Part shown: piece by piece, positions 8,733 to 17,461 of the stretch
Layout of the letters: every line of letters begins with the position of its first letter
How positions within the stretch are numbered: position 1 is the first letter of the stretch
Source: Sphingobacterium haloxyli
GTDB taxonomy: Bacteria > Bacteroidota > Bacteroidia > Sphingobacteriales > Sphingobacteriaceae
Reading direction: 5' to 3'
DNA: 64,000 bases
Assembly (NCBI RefSeq): GCF_002980525.1
Contig: NZ_PVBQ01000012.1
Coordinates: 1 to 64,000 of the forward strand
Made by a program: the position numbers and the translations under genes
Notes under the pieces: model-generated
Seen by the model: only the letters and a program-made list of their open reading frames with translations
Told to the model about the DNA's origin: nothing
The model's database searches: none

Positions 8733-9155
8733 ATGAATTGGGGATTAAAGATTGTATTCGTATTAGGGACTTTCATCATATTTATTTTAGGTGTAGGAAT
8801 ATATATGGTGACCGAGAATACAGATACGCTGGAAGATGAAGACTACTATGAAAGGAGTTTGTTTTATGATGAGGTTTATCAACGTAAGCAGAATTTGCTA
8901 GCAGACAAAGCCCGTCCAACGGTGCGTGTTGAAAATGATACATTGCATCTTACCTTTAGTAAATCACCTAGTCGAGGTGTTCTTATCTTTAAACGACCAT
9001 CCGATAGTAGGCTGGATACATCATTGCCATTCGTATCGAAAAACCCGTATTACAGATTGCCCGTGGACAGCTTTATCAAAGGAAGTTGGCGACTGGAAAT
9101 TTCCTGGGAACAGGACGGAACGCCTTATACTTCTGATCATAATCTATACTTTTAA
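8733..9155 (+). CDS. ccoH: FixH/CcoH-family protein
   Basis: A 140-residue protein with one N-terminal membrane anchor (about residues 5-27) and a periplasmic domain containing the family's conserved opening (YYERSLFYDEVYQRK). CcoH/FixH is required for cbb3 oxidase assembly or stability. The start is two bases after the ccoG stop, and the stop TAA is separated by one base from the next ATG. The tight spacing and family support this operon assignment. Confidence 0.88.
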   Translation: MNWGLKIVFVLGTFIIFILGVGIYMVTENTDTLEDEDYYERSLFYDEVYQRKQNLLADKARPTVRVENDTLHLTFSKSPSRGVLIFKRPSDSRLDTSLPFVSKNPYYRLPVDSFIKGSWRLEISWEQDGTPYTSDHNLYF

Positions 9156-9156
9156 T

Positions 9157-9849
9157 ATGACTTATCACTATTTTGCGTTTTTTATGGGGCTTTTTAGTAG
9201 TGTTCATTGTGCCATTATGTGTGGTCCATTGTTGATCGCTATAAACGGCCGGACGAAGCTATCGTGGAACGTGGTTTTCAATCGGGTGCTTTATCAGTCT
9301 GGGCGGATACTGAGCTACGGTGTGATGGGGCTTTTTTTGGGGATACTGGGGAGTATGGCTGTTGTACAAGGATGGCAAAGAGGATGGAGTATAACCGTGG
9401 GAATTGTGCTGTTGGTAATCGGTATGTTTTACCTCTTTGGAAAAAATACCCAAGCGTTAACCCGTTTTCAAACAAAGGCTGTTCAGCCGTTTGCGAAGTA
9501 TATGGGAAGATGGCTATGCAGACCTGGAGGTTCTCTTGTGGCGGGAATGTTAAATGGTATTTTGCCATGTGGCATAGTATATATAGCACTGGCGTCAGCT
9601 ATGAATGCGGATTCTCTTAGGAACAGTTTTCTTTTTATGGTTCTTTTCGGCTTGGGAACATTGCCTTTGCTCTTTGTCTTCTCTTTTATAGGAAACTTTT
9701 CCAAACCCATTTTTAGACGTGGGTTTAATCGCGTATTGCCGTTTATTTATTTAGTTATGGGCATCTGGTTCCTGTTGAGAGGAGCGAACTTAGATATTCC
9801 TTACCTAAGTCCGCTATTGTATGTGGATGGCGCCGTCAATTGTATTTAA
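9157..9849 (+). CDS. TauE/SafE-like membrane protein of the cco operon
   Basis: A 230-residue polytopic membrane protein with about six helices. It opens with FFMGLFSSVHCAIMCGPLL, the Cys-containing first helix typical of the SafE-like family that closes cco operons in Bacteroidota, and repeats a similar GMLNGILPCGIVY segment in the middle. The CxxxCG- and PCG-type cysteines have led to suggestions of a copper-handling role in cbb3 assembly. That role is not shown here. An ORF in this frame extends back to 8926, but that stretch overlaps ccoH completely, so the ATG at 9157 is the start. No CcoI copper ATPase or CcoS gene is present in this operon. Confidence 0.85.
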   Translation: MTYHYFAFFMGLFSSVHCAIMCGPLLIAINGRTKLSWNVVFNRVLYQSGRILSYGVMGLFLGILGSMAVVQGWQRGWSITVGIVLLVIGMFYLFGKNTQALTRFQTKAVQPFAKYMGRWLCRPGGSLVAGMLNGILPCGIVYIALASAMNADSLRNSFLFMVLFGLGTLPLLFVFSFIGNFSKPIFRRGFNRVLPFIYLVMGIWFLLRGANLDIPYLSPLLYVDGAVNCI

Positions 9850-9883
9850 TCAATATCGAGTTCCACGAGAGACGTCCCTTCGA

Positions 9884-11353
9884 TCATTCCGCTGTCGTTT
9901 CCTGCCATCCGCCGCCAAGCGCTCTATATAAATCCACATAAGCTTCTAGCTGTCTCTGCCTGATGTCAACCAATGCAAGTTCACTGGAGAGGGCATTGCT
10001 TTGGGCGGTGATTACTTCGAGATAAGTTGCATAATCACTCATAAACAAAAGCGAAGCATTTCTAACGGCTAGTTCGGAATTTTCCACTCTTCTTCTTGCC
10101 AGTGCAATTTGCTCTTTCTGCTTTTCCACCGTAATGACGGCGTTGGATACTTCGTGCACAGCTTCCATGACCGTTTTTTGTAGTTCCAGTTCTGTCATTT
10201 CGCGTTCGATCTTTGCAACTTCCCAGGCGTTTTTTAATCGTCCGTTTCGAAAGACGGGTGCAGTTATTCCGCCAGCGATACCACCTAAGAGGGCTCCTGG
10301 AATGTTAAACCAGTTTTTTGGCAGCATCGCATTCACGCCAAATACGCCGCTGAGCGAAAGCTGAGGATAGCGCATAATCTGTTGTATATTCATTTCGGCG
10401 TTAGCAGCAACGAGTGCATATTCTGCCCGTTTAATGTCGGGCCGGTTCCTGACAATCTCCAGAGGGGCACCTAAGGTGATGCTGTTTTCAGTATTCATCA
10501 GGCTGTCTATTTTAAAACCGCGGCTTACGACATTTGGCATCTCGCCTATTAAGACATTTAGTGCGTTTTCTTGCAGCGCAATTTCTTTCTCCAACTCGGG
10601 AATCAGTGAAGCAGCGATCAGTCGCTGTGATTCTGTTTGTTGAATGGCTAATGCAGTTATCTCTCCAGCATCATATTGCAATCGGATCATGCGTAGCGTA
10701 CTGTCGTTAAGTTGTAGGTTACGTTTGGCAACTTCAATTTGAGCGTCTAGCATGATAAGGTTAAAGTACCCTTTGGCAACGTCCGCAACCAGACGGGTTT
10801 GAATAGCATTTTTTGCCTCATAAGAATCCAAAAAATCTGATTTTAGAATGTCTTGCTGATGGGCGATTCTGCCCCATATATCGAGCTCCCAACTAAATTC
10901 TAATCCCGTTGCAAATTGCGATTGGTAGTTGAAAAAATTGTCCGGTGCTTCTTTATCGCCATACCATCTCGACGAGGGATTTCCGTAAAAATCCCTCGAT
11001 CGATACTGTCTATTTACGGTAGCAATATTGCCATCAATGGAAGGAAGATATTCCAGTTTGTTCTGTTTTAGATTACGATTGGCGATTTCGATATTCTTCA
11101 ACGCTGTTCGCATATCGTAGTTGTTTACGAGCGCTGTATCAATAAGGGCGATGAGTTGCGGATCATTGAAAAACGCGCGCCAAGAAACCTGTGCAAAGGC
11201 AATCGTATCCTGTTGATACGTGAGCGTATCTCCTCGAAAACTCTCGGGCAGATTTAGTTCGGGTTGGACATAACGCTTACCGACTTTGCATGCGGATACG
11301 CTGACCAATACTGCCGTAATATATACCAGTCGTTTCAGTGTCATAGTATTCAT
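9884..11353 (-). CDS. RND efflux outer-membrane factor (OprM/NodT family lipoprotein)
   Basis: A 489-residue TolC-like outer-membrane channel. The N-terminus (AVLVSVSACKVGKRYVQPEL) has a lipobox with the lipidated Cys at 22, followed by the YVQPELNLP opening shared by NodT/OprM proteins. Two long repeated helical regions give the expected coiled-coil barrel. It is the last gene of a minus-strand operon, three bases after the RND pump gene. The alternative Met4 start cannot be excluded. It forms the exit duct of the tripartite pump. Confidence 0.93.
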   Translation of the reverse strand: MNTMTLKRLVYITAVLVSVSACKVGKRYVQPELNLPESFRGDTLTYQQDTIAFAQVSWRAFFNDPQLIALIDTALVNNYDMRTALKNIEIANRNLKQNKLEYLPSIDGNIATVNRQYRSRDFYGNPSSRWYGDKEAPDNFFNYQSQFATGLEFSWELDIWGRIAHQQDILKSDFLDSYEAKNAIQTRLVADVAKGYFNLIMLDAQIEVAKRNLQLNDSTLRMIRLQYDAGEITALAIQQTESQRLIAASLIPELEKEIALQENALNVLIGEMPNVVSRGFKIDSLMNTENSITLGAPLEIVRNRPDIKRAEYALVAANAEMNIQQIMRYPQLSLSGVFGVNAMLPKNWFNIPGALLGGIAGGITAPVFRNGRLKNAWEVAKIEREMTELELQKTVMEAVHEVSNAVITVEKQKEQIALARRRVENSELAVRNASLLFMSDYATYLEVITAQSNALSSELALVDIRQRQLEAYVDLYRALGGGWQETTAE

Positions 11354-11356
11354 ACG

Positions 11357-14300
11357 TTATTCGTCAGAAGATTTAAGTTTCTCCCTTACTTTTTCATCTA
11401 GTGTTTTAAAGACCATAAATAAGACAGGGATAATAAATATACCAAATATTACACCGGAGAGCATGCCTCCTGCAGCACTGAAGCTGATCGAGTGGTTTCC
11501 GATAGCGGAAGGGCCAACGGTCCACATTAAAGGGACTAATCCAGCGACAAAAGCAAGGGACGTCATCAAGATAGGACGTAGGCGTAATTTCGCGCCCATA
11601 ACGGCTGCATCATAAATACTCATGCCTTTGTTGCGCTGTTGTATAGCAAACTCAACAATAAGAATCGCATTTTTTGCCAACAAACCAATCAACATAATTA
11701 GTCCTACCTGTACATAAATGTTGTTTTGCAACCCCACTATCCAGATGGTGGAGAATACACCAATTAATCCGACGGGAACGGAGAGTAAGACTGCCCATGG
11801 AAGAATATAGCTCTCGTATTGGGCCGCTAAAAGAAAGTATATAAAGATGAATGAAAGCCCAAAAATAAGGATGGTTTGTGAGCCTGCTTGACTTTCTTCA
11901 TAGGCCATTCCTGTCCATTCATAACCATAGTTGGCGGGTAGTTCGGCAGCGGCAAGCTGCTCGATAGCTGCCATGGCATCGCCTGTACTGTATCCGGCAC
12001 CGGGTGTAGCGTTCACGGTGATCGAGTTATACAGGTTGTAACGCGAAACAGATTCGGGGCCGATAACTTTATTTAGTGTCATCAGTGTTCCTACAGGTAC
12101 CATTCCGCCGTCCTTGTTTCGGACGAAAATTGAGTTGAGTGATTCTGGGTCAGTTCGGAAATCAAAATCAGCTTGCATATATACACGATATGTTCTGCCG
12201 AAACGGTTAAAATCTCCACCGTTCACACGGGCGAAGTATAACCGGATGGTGGCCATCATTTCGCGAATGTCGACACCGAGACTTTTTGCTTTGACCACAT
12301 CGATATCAGCTTCAAACTGCGGAAAATTAGATTTAAATGTTGTGTATGCGTTGCCCACTTCCGGAAGCTCGTTAATCTGCTGAATAAACGTATCTGCAAC
12401 AAGATCGAAATCGCGGATATCGCCGCCCAAACGATCTTGTAGTACCAGTTCCAATCCTGCAAATTCTCCAAACCCTTGTACAGTTGGCCGTGGGAATACG
12501 GTGAATGTAGCTTCGTCGATTTCCGACAGGTCATGTCGAATAGTATCCATAAACGCATTTATGGATTTGATGTCTGTACGCTCCTTATGGGATTTGAGGT
12601 TAATATAACCAGCAGCAAATGCGGGACTTACTCCTCCGTCTAGGGCGTTGAAGCCCGATACAGTTGTCATCCCTGCGATATCTTCCCGCTTCTTTAAAAT
12701 ACTATCGGCCTTGCGCAATACGGCCGTAGTTCTGGATAACGAAGCCCCCGGTGGCATGGCCAATGAGTAGGTTACAAAACTATCGTCTTCTGTAGGTATA
12801 AAACTTCTTGGCGTATTCATCAGGAACACGGTGCCAATTAGTGTGATGATGGCTAGCCCTAAAAAGGCAACCTTCTTATGGTTCAATAAATACTTTACAC
12901 CAGAAAGATACTTGGTGGTAAATCGATCAAAAGTAGTATTAAAAGCAGTGAAGAACCTGGTTTTATATTTCTGAAAAGTATTCAGTTTTCGCTCTTCCTC
13001 TATTTGTTGAGGATGCACGGGTTTGAGCAATAGTGCGCAAAGAGCAGGGGAGAGGGTTAAAGCATTCACCGCGGATATCAATATCGCTGTTGCGAGTGTA
13101 TAGGCAAACTGTTGATAGAAAATACCGGCCGGCCCCTTCATAAAACCCACTGGAAGGAATACGGCGGCCATGACCATTGTAATGGATAGGATAGCGCTCG
13201 TAATCTCGGACATGGTCTGTATAGTGGCTTCTTTAGCTTTTAAACCTGTCTCATGCATTTTCTGATGTACAGCCTCAACGACAACAATGGCATCGTCGAC
13301 CACGATCCCGATAGCGAGAACGAGTGCGAACATGGTGAGTACATTCAAAGAGAAGCCGAAAAGGCTTAGAAAGAAAAACGTACCCACAAGTGACACGGGG
13401 ATAGCAATAGCGGGTATCAATGTGGAACGGAAATCTTGTAAGAAAATGAACACGATAATAAATACCAAAATAAAAGCCTCAAAAAGCGTATGCTTTACTT
13501 GGTTGATTGACTCGTCAATTTGATCCCGCACACTATAGGATATTTCATAATGCATCCCTTTTGGGAAGGCGACCGATATTTCCTCTAGTACTTTGCGTAC
13601 CTCTTGATCGATGGCATGTGCATTGGAACCACTGGTTTGTGTTATGTTGAGGGTCAAGCCCGGATAGCCATTCACTTTGTTATCACTGTTTAAGTTTGTG
13701 GCCCCGAACTCTATACGTGCAATGTCCTTCAGGTATAAAACAGAACCATCGACATTGGTTTTTATAACCATATTCTCAAACTCTTCCGGTTGTGAAAAGC
13801 GTCCTTTATGCCGAATGACGGTTTCGAAAACTTCATCGGTAGCCTCTCCAAACTTACCAGGCGCCATCTCAAAATTCTGGTCACTTAAAGCTTTTGTGAC
13901 ATCTTGAGGTACTAAACTGTACAATGCAAGTTTTTCAGGATTCAGCCAGACACGCATCGAGTAATCTCGCGCACCGATCCTCGCCACTTGCGCTACGCCG
14001 TCTACCCGTAAAAGGGGACGAATCATATTGATTTGCGCATAGGCCTGCAAAAAAGTTTCATCGTAAATGGAATCTTTATGATCAGAGTAGAGATTTATTG
14101 TCATTATAGCACCACTCTGTCTCGGCTGCACAATTATTCCGTTTTCGTTGACCTCTGTAGGAATAGTGGAGATAGCTCTGGAAATACGGGTCTGTACGTT
14201 GACCGACGCAATGTCGGGATTCGTACCTGTTTTGAAGAATACTTGGATACTGCCCGAGCCCGAGTTGGTTGCCGTCGATCGGATGTATGTCATATCTTCG

Positions 14301-14515
14301 ACCCCATTTATTGCTTCTTCAACGGGCAACAATACACTCTCTGCCACTGTTTCGGAGTTTGCTCCCGGGTAGCTTAGGGATACCACTACGCTGGGAGGGG
14401 CGATCTCAGGAAATCTACTGACAGGAAGTATCACCATTCCTACCAAGCCTAAAATCACCAAAATAAGAGACACTACGGTGGCTAACACCGGTCTATTTAT
14501 GAATGTTTTTAACAT
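11357..14515 (-). CDS. RND multidrug efflux permease, HAE-1 (AcrB-like) family
   Basis: At 1052 residues this is full length for AcrB-type inner-membrane pumps. The N-terminus ([19 protein letters not shown]) is typical, the proton-relay aspartates are in [17 protein letters not shown], and the second-half [14 protein letters not shown] and final [18 protein letters not shown] segments match the family. It exports hydrophobic drugs or bile-like compounds using the proton gradient. The substrate cannot be deduced. It sits between the adaptor gene (upstream on the minus strand, gap 58 bp) and the outer-membrane factor gene. Confidence 0.96.
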   Translation of the reverse strand: MLKTFINRPVLATVVSLILVILGLVGMVILPVSRFPEIAPPSVVVSLSYPGANSETVAESVLLPVEEAINGVEDMTYIRSTATNSGSGSIQVFFKTGTNPDIASVNVQTRISRAISTIPTEVNENGIIVQPRQSGAIMTINLYSDHKDSIYDETFLQAYAQINMIRPLLRVDGVAQVARIGARDYSMRVWLNPEKLALYSLVPQDVTKALSDQNFEMAPGKFGEATDEVFETVIRHKGRFSQPEEFENMVIKTNVDGSVLYLKDIARIEFGATNLNSDNKVNGYPGLTLNITQTSGSNAHAIDQEVRKVLEEISVAFPKGMHYEISYSVRDQIDESINQVKHTLFEAFILVFIIVFIFLQDFRSTLIPAIAIPVSLVGTFFFLSLFGFSLNVLTMFALVLAIGIVVDDAIVVVEAVHQKMHETGLKAKEATIQTMSEITSAILSITMVMAAVFLPVGFMKGPAGIFYQQFAYTLATAILISAVNALTLSPALCALLLKPVHPQQIEEERKLNTFQKYKTRFFTAFNTTFDRFTTKYLSGVKYLLNHKKVAFLGLAIITLIGTVFLMNTPRSFIPTEDDSFVTYSLAMPPGASLSRTTAVLRKADSILKKREDIAGMTTVSGFNALDGGVSPAFAAGYINLKSHKERTDIKSINAFMDTIRHDLSEIDEATFTVFPRPTVQGFGEFAGLELVLQDRLGGDIRDFDLVADTFIQQINELPEVGNAYTTFKSNFPQFEADIDVVKAKSLGVDIREMMATIRLYFARVNGGDFNRFGRTYRVYMQADFDFRTDPESLNSIFVRNKDGGMVPVGTLMTLNKVIGPESVSRYNLYNSITVNATPGAGYSTGDAMAAIEQLAAAELPANYGYEWTGMAYEESQAGSQTILIFGLSFIFIYFLLAAQYESYILPWAVLLSVPVGLIGVFSTIWIVGLQNNIYVQVGLIMLIGLLAKNAILIVEFAIQQRNKGMSIYDAAVMGAKLRLRPILMTSLAFVAGLVPLMWTVGPSAIGNHSISFSAAGGMLSGVIFGIFIIPVLFMVFKTLDEKVREKLKSSDE

Positions 14516-14573
14516 TTGAACGTTACTTTAAAAATCAATCTGTTAAGGAGGTGGATGCTGAGAACATTCACAA

Positions 14574-15737
14574 TTATTGTGAGATAGGTGTTACCACAGA
14601 GCCGTCCGTGATTTTATCGATTCCGGAAAGCAGTACCCGATCTCCAATGTTTAAACCAGAGACAATATAATTATCTTTACTGGTGCCCTCTACTTTAATT
14701 GAACGACGCTCCACTCGGTTGTTATCATCTAAGGTATACACAAATGTTCGATCCTGTAACGAACTAGTTGCGACTTGCGGAATTTGGATTACGCCTTTTT
14801 TAGTCTCTGAAATTTTTAGTGTACCTGTGCTACCGTTTCTTAAGATATTATCTTCGTTTGGAAAGGATGCTCTCAAAGAGATTGCTCCTGTTGTTCTATC
14901 GACTTGGCCGTCGATAGCGTCTACGATACCTTTTTCATCGTAGGTTTCACCATCTGCAAGTATTAAGGTGGCGTCAGGAAATACTAATCTATGCTTGCTG
15001 CTTTTGATACCTAAAATACTATCCTCCCGCGCCTTTAGTTTTGAAAAATATAAGAAGTCTGACTCATTCACCGAAAAGTAAACATATACTTCCTGCACAT
15101 CGGACAACACGGTCATTGGCTCACTGTCACCTTTCGTTACAAGGTTTCCGATTCTCTTCGGAATCCGACCGATATAGCCACTAACAGGTGCTTTCAAAAT
15201 AGTAAACTCTTTGCTGATTTCTGCATTTCGCACTTCGGCAGCTGCTTGGTCGAGCGACGCTTTCGCCACGTCGTAATCCGACATTACTTTCCGGAGCCTG
15301 ACCTCCGATATGACATCGTTGTCTACCAACGGTTTCAGACGTTCTACCTCTAATTTCGCGTTTTCCAACCTTGCTTTGGCGACATTCTGATTGGCAACGG
15401 CGTTGTTGAGTCCTTCCTGATATACGGAAGCATCTATCTTAAACAAATTTTGTCCTTTCTCTACGTATTGCCCTTCGTCTACGTATATCTGTTGCAAAAT
15501 ACCTTCTACTTGTGGACGGATTTCTACGTTCACTTTGCCCTCAATTGTTCCAAGATAATTTTTCACGGTAACTGCACTACTAGTGTCCACCGTGTGTACA
15601 GGCAACGCGATCGGTTTATTTGTTGTTTCTTCCGATTTTCCGGTATTACAATTTGAAAAAAATGCTGTAGTAGCCACAGCCATCAACGTGTATGCGATTT
15701 GTTTTAACTTTGAATTTCTGTTGCTCATCTTTAACAT
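14574..15737 (-). CDS. RND efflux periplasmic adaptor (membrane fusion protein)
   Basis: A 387-residue AcrA/MexA-type adaptor. The N-terminus has a lipobox-like FSNCNTGKS with the Cys near residue 30. The biotinyl-lipoyl half-domains (VDEGQYVEKGQNLFKID and ILKAPVSGYIGRIPKRIG) flank a coiled-coil hairpin at about 110-165, then come the beta-barrel and membrane-proximal domains. It is the first gene of the efflux operon. Starts at Met1 (15737) or Met4 (15728) are both possible. The divergent upstream region contains a duplicated 12-bp motif that may be its operator. No regulator gene is adjacent. Confidence 0.95.
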   Translation of the reverse strand: MLKMSNRNSKLKQIAYTLMAVATTAFFSNCNTGKSEETTNKPIALPVHTVDTSSAVTVKNYLGTIEGKVNVEIRPQVEGILQQIYVDEGQYVEKGQNLFKIDASVYQEGLNNAVANQNVAKARLENAKLEVERLKPLVDNDVISEVRLRKVMSDYDVAKASLDQAAAEVRNAEISKEFTILKAPVSGYIGRIPKRIGNLVTKGDSEPMTVLSDVQEVYVYFSVNESDFLYFSKLKAREDSILGIKSSKHRLVFPDATLILADGETYDEKGIVDAIDGQVDRTTGAISLRASFPNEDNILRNGSTGTLKISETKKGVIQIPQVATSSLQDRTFVYTLDDNNRVERRSIKVEGTSKDNYIVSGLNIGDRVLLSGIDKITDGSVVTPISQ

Positions 15738-15818
15738 TATATCTTACTATAACCTATGTATTGTTTGTAACGGTTTAGTTACAAGGTGTGCAATTATAAC
15801 GCTTTTTATATTAAATAG

Positions 15819-15862
15819 TTGTTCGTTTAACAATTCTTAACGTAAACTAATTGTTCGTTTAA
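15819..15862. promoter_or_regulatory. Duplicated 12-bp motif between efflux operon and cardiolipin synthase gene
   Basis: TTGTTCGTTTAA occurs at 15819-15830 and again at 15851-15862, exactly 32 bp apart (about three helical turns). The second copy lies within an imperfect palindrome, TAAACTAATTGTTCGTTTA (15843-15861). Repeats of this kind in front of RND operons are often TetR- or MarR-family operators. The regulator is not encoded next to it. Confidence 0.5.
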
Positions 15863-15903
15863 TTCACATAAAAGCACTATTTTTATTGGACGTTGGTCAA
15901 TAT

Positions 15904-17382
15904 ATGGAATTTACACAAGAATTGCTCCATTTTTTAAAACAATGGTATTGGATACCTATTGTTTTTTTGTATTTGGGCGTGCTCAGCACTATTTTAATTG
16001 AGAACAGAAATCCCACAAAAACTTTATCGTGGATTCTGGTCATTATTTTTTTACCCGTTATCGGCCTGTTAATTTATTATTTTTTCGGACAGAAATTTAA
16101 TAAGGTTAGACGTATGAAACGCGTGAATGATGCACAAATGATGCGTTTGGAGAGGGAATGGGAACGTTTGGAACCTTATATGGAACGGAATATTGCCCGT
16201 ATTAACGAGCGGATAGGTACGCTTTCCAGGGTGTTTACTTTTTTAAAAAACGAACGTGTTTCGTCACCGACAACAGGAAACAGTGTGAAATTGCTCATTA
16301 ACGGCGAAGAGAAGTTTCCCGACTTTCTGAAAGCCTTACAGAGTGCACGTCATTCGATTCACTTAGAATACTATATTTTCGAAATGGGTACGATTGGGGG
16401 GGAGGTCCTGCATATTTTGGAGAAAAAGGCTAAAGAAGGTGTTTTCGTGCGTGTCCTTGTGGACAGTATCGGCTCGCCGGCTTTCATAAAATATCTGGCA
16501 AAGAGAAAGGACTGGGGGTTTGAATTTAGAGGTTTCCTGCCGGTGACTTTTACCTCATTGGGAAGTAGCAATTATCGTAACCACCGTAAGATAGCTATCA
16601 TTGATGGGAAGATAGGATACATAGGAGGGATCAACATCTCGGATAGATATATCAATACTCCGGCAACTAATAATCCTATTTTTTGGCGTGATACATCTTT
16701 AAAGATAGAAGGGCCTGCCGTTAACATGCTCCAGATTGGCTTTTGGAATTCGTGGAATTTAGCGGACGGCACACCTTTTCAACTGAGTGAGGGATATCTG
16801 CTCCACCAGATGCCGGGCATGGAAAGAACAGGAAGAGCAGCAGTTTCCTTTGTTGAAAGTGATCCTGGATCGCTGGGCCCTTTTAATATGGAGGCTATTC
16901 TCGTGGGATTGGGAGAGGCAGACAAAAAAATTCAGCTTGTGACACCGTACTATGTCCCGAGTGATGAATTGTCAACCGCGTTAAAGGTGGCCGCGGCTTC
17001 GGGATTGGAAGTTGAATTGATGTTGCCAGAGAAATCAGACTCTTATATCGTGCAACACGCTAGCCTCTCATTTATTAAGCCGCTGTTGGAACGAGGCGTA
17101 AAGGTCTATTTTTATAAGAAAGGCTTTATCCACGCAAAGACAATCAATATCGACGGAAAGCTATCTTACATAGGTACAGTCAATTTAGATACACGTAGTT
17201 TTTATATCAATTACGAAATAGCAGCAGTGGTATCTGATGATACTGTTTGCAGGCAATTGGAAGAGCAGTTTGAACGCGATAAAGAAGATTGTGAACTGAT
17301 GACCTTGGCCGAATGGAAAAAACGGAATGTATGGAAACGAGGCCTTGATTCTGTATGTCGCTTGCTTGCTCCGCTATTATAA
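15904..17382 (+). CDS. cls: Cardiolipin synthase
   Basis: A 492-residue phospholipase D-superfamily enzyme that joins two phosphatidylglycerols to cardiolipin at the inner membrane. Two N-terminal membrane helices (about 13-32 and 41-61) are followed by two HKD motifs: HRKIAIID with His227, Lys229 and Asp234, and HAKTINID with His410, Lys412 and Asp417. I use the ATG at 15904. The in-frame TTG at 15886 would add only six residues. The gene is divergent from the efflux operon and shares its regulatory region. Confidence 0.93.
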   Translation: MEFTQELLHFLKQWYWIPIVFLYLGVLSTILIENRNPTKTLSWILVIIFLPVIGLLIYYFFGQKFNKVRRMKRVNDAQMMRLEREWERLEPYMERNIARINERIGTLSRVFTFLKNERVSSPTTGNSVKLLINGEEKFPDFLKALQSARHSIHLEYYIFEMGTIGGEVLHILEKKAKEGVFVRVLVDSIGSPAFIKYLAKRKDWGFEFRGFLPVTFTSLGSSNYRNHRKIAIIDGKIGYIGGINISDRYINTPATNNPIFWRDTSLKIEGPAVNMLQIGFWNSWNLADGTPFQLSEGYLLHQMPGMERTGRAAVSFVESDPGSLGPFNMEAILVGLGEADKKIQLVTPYYVPSDELSTALKVAAASGLEVELMLPEKSDSYIVQHASLSFIKPLLERGVKVYFYKKGFIHAKTINIDGKLSYIGTVNLDTRSFYINYEIAAVVSDDTVCRQLEEQFERDKEDCELMTLAEWKKRNVWKRGLDSVCRLLAPLL

Positions 17383-17461
17383 GGTGTTAAACCTAGGTAG
17401 AAAATAAGCGATTTCACAAAAAAATGGATATATTTATCTCCGCGAAAAAACTGTATATTTA

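Noticed and set aside
8926..9156. Upstream part of the frame containing the SafE-like gene
   Set aside because: Fully overlaps ccoH and has no family similarity. The ATG at 9157 gives a normal first membrane helix.
9207..9710. Several frames on both strands over the SafE-like gene
   Set aside because: They are shadows of a membrane-protein coding sequence.
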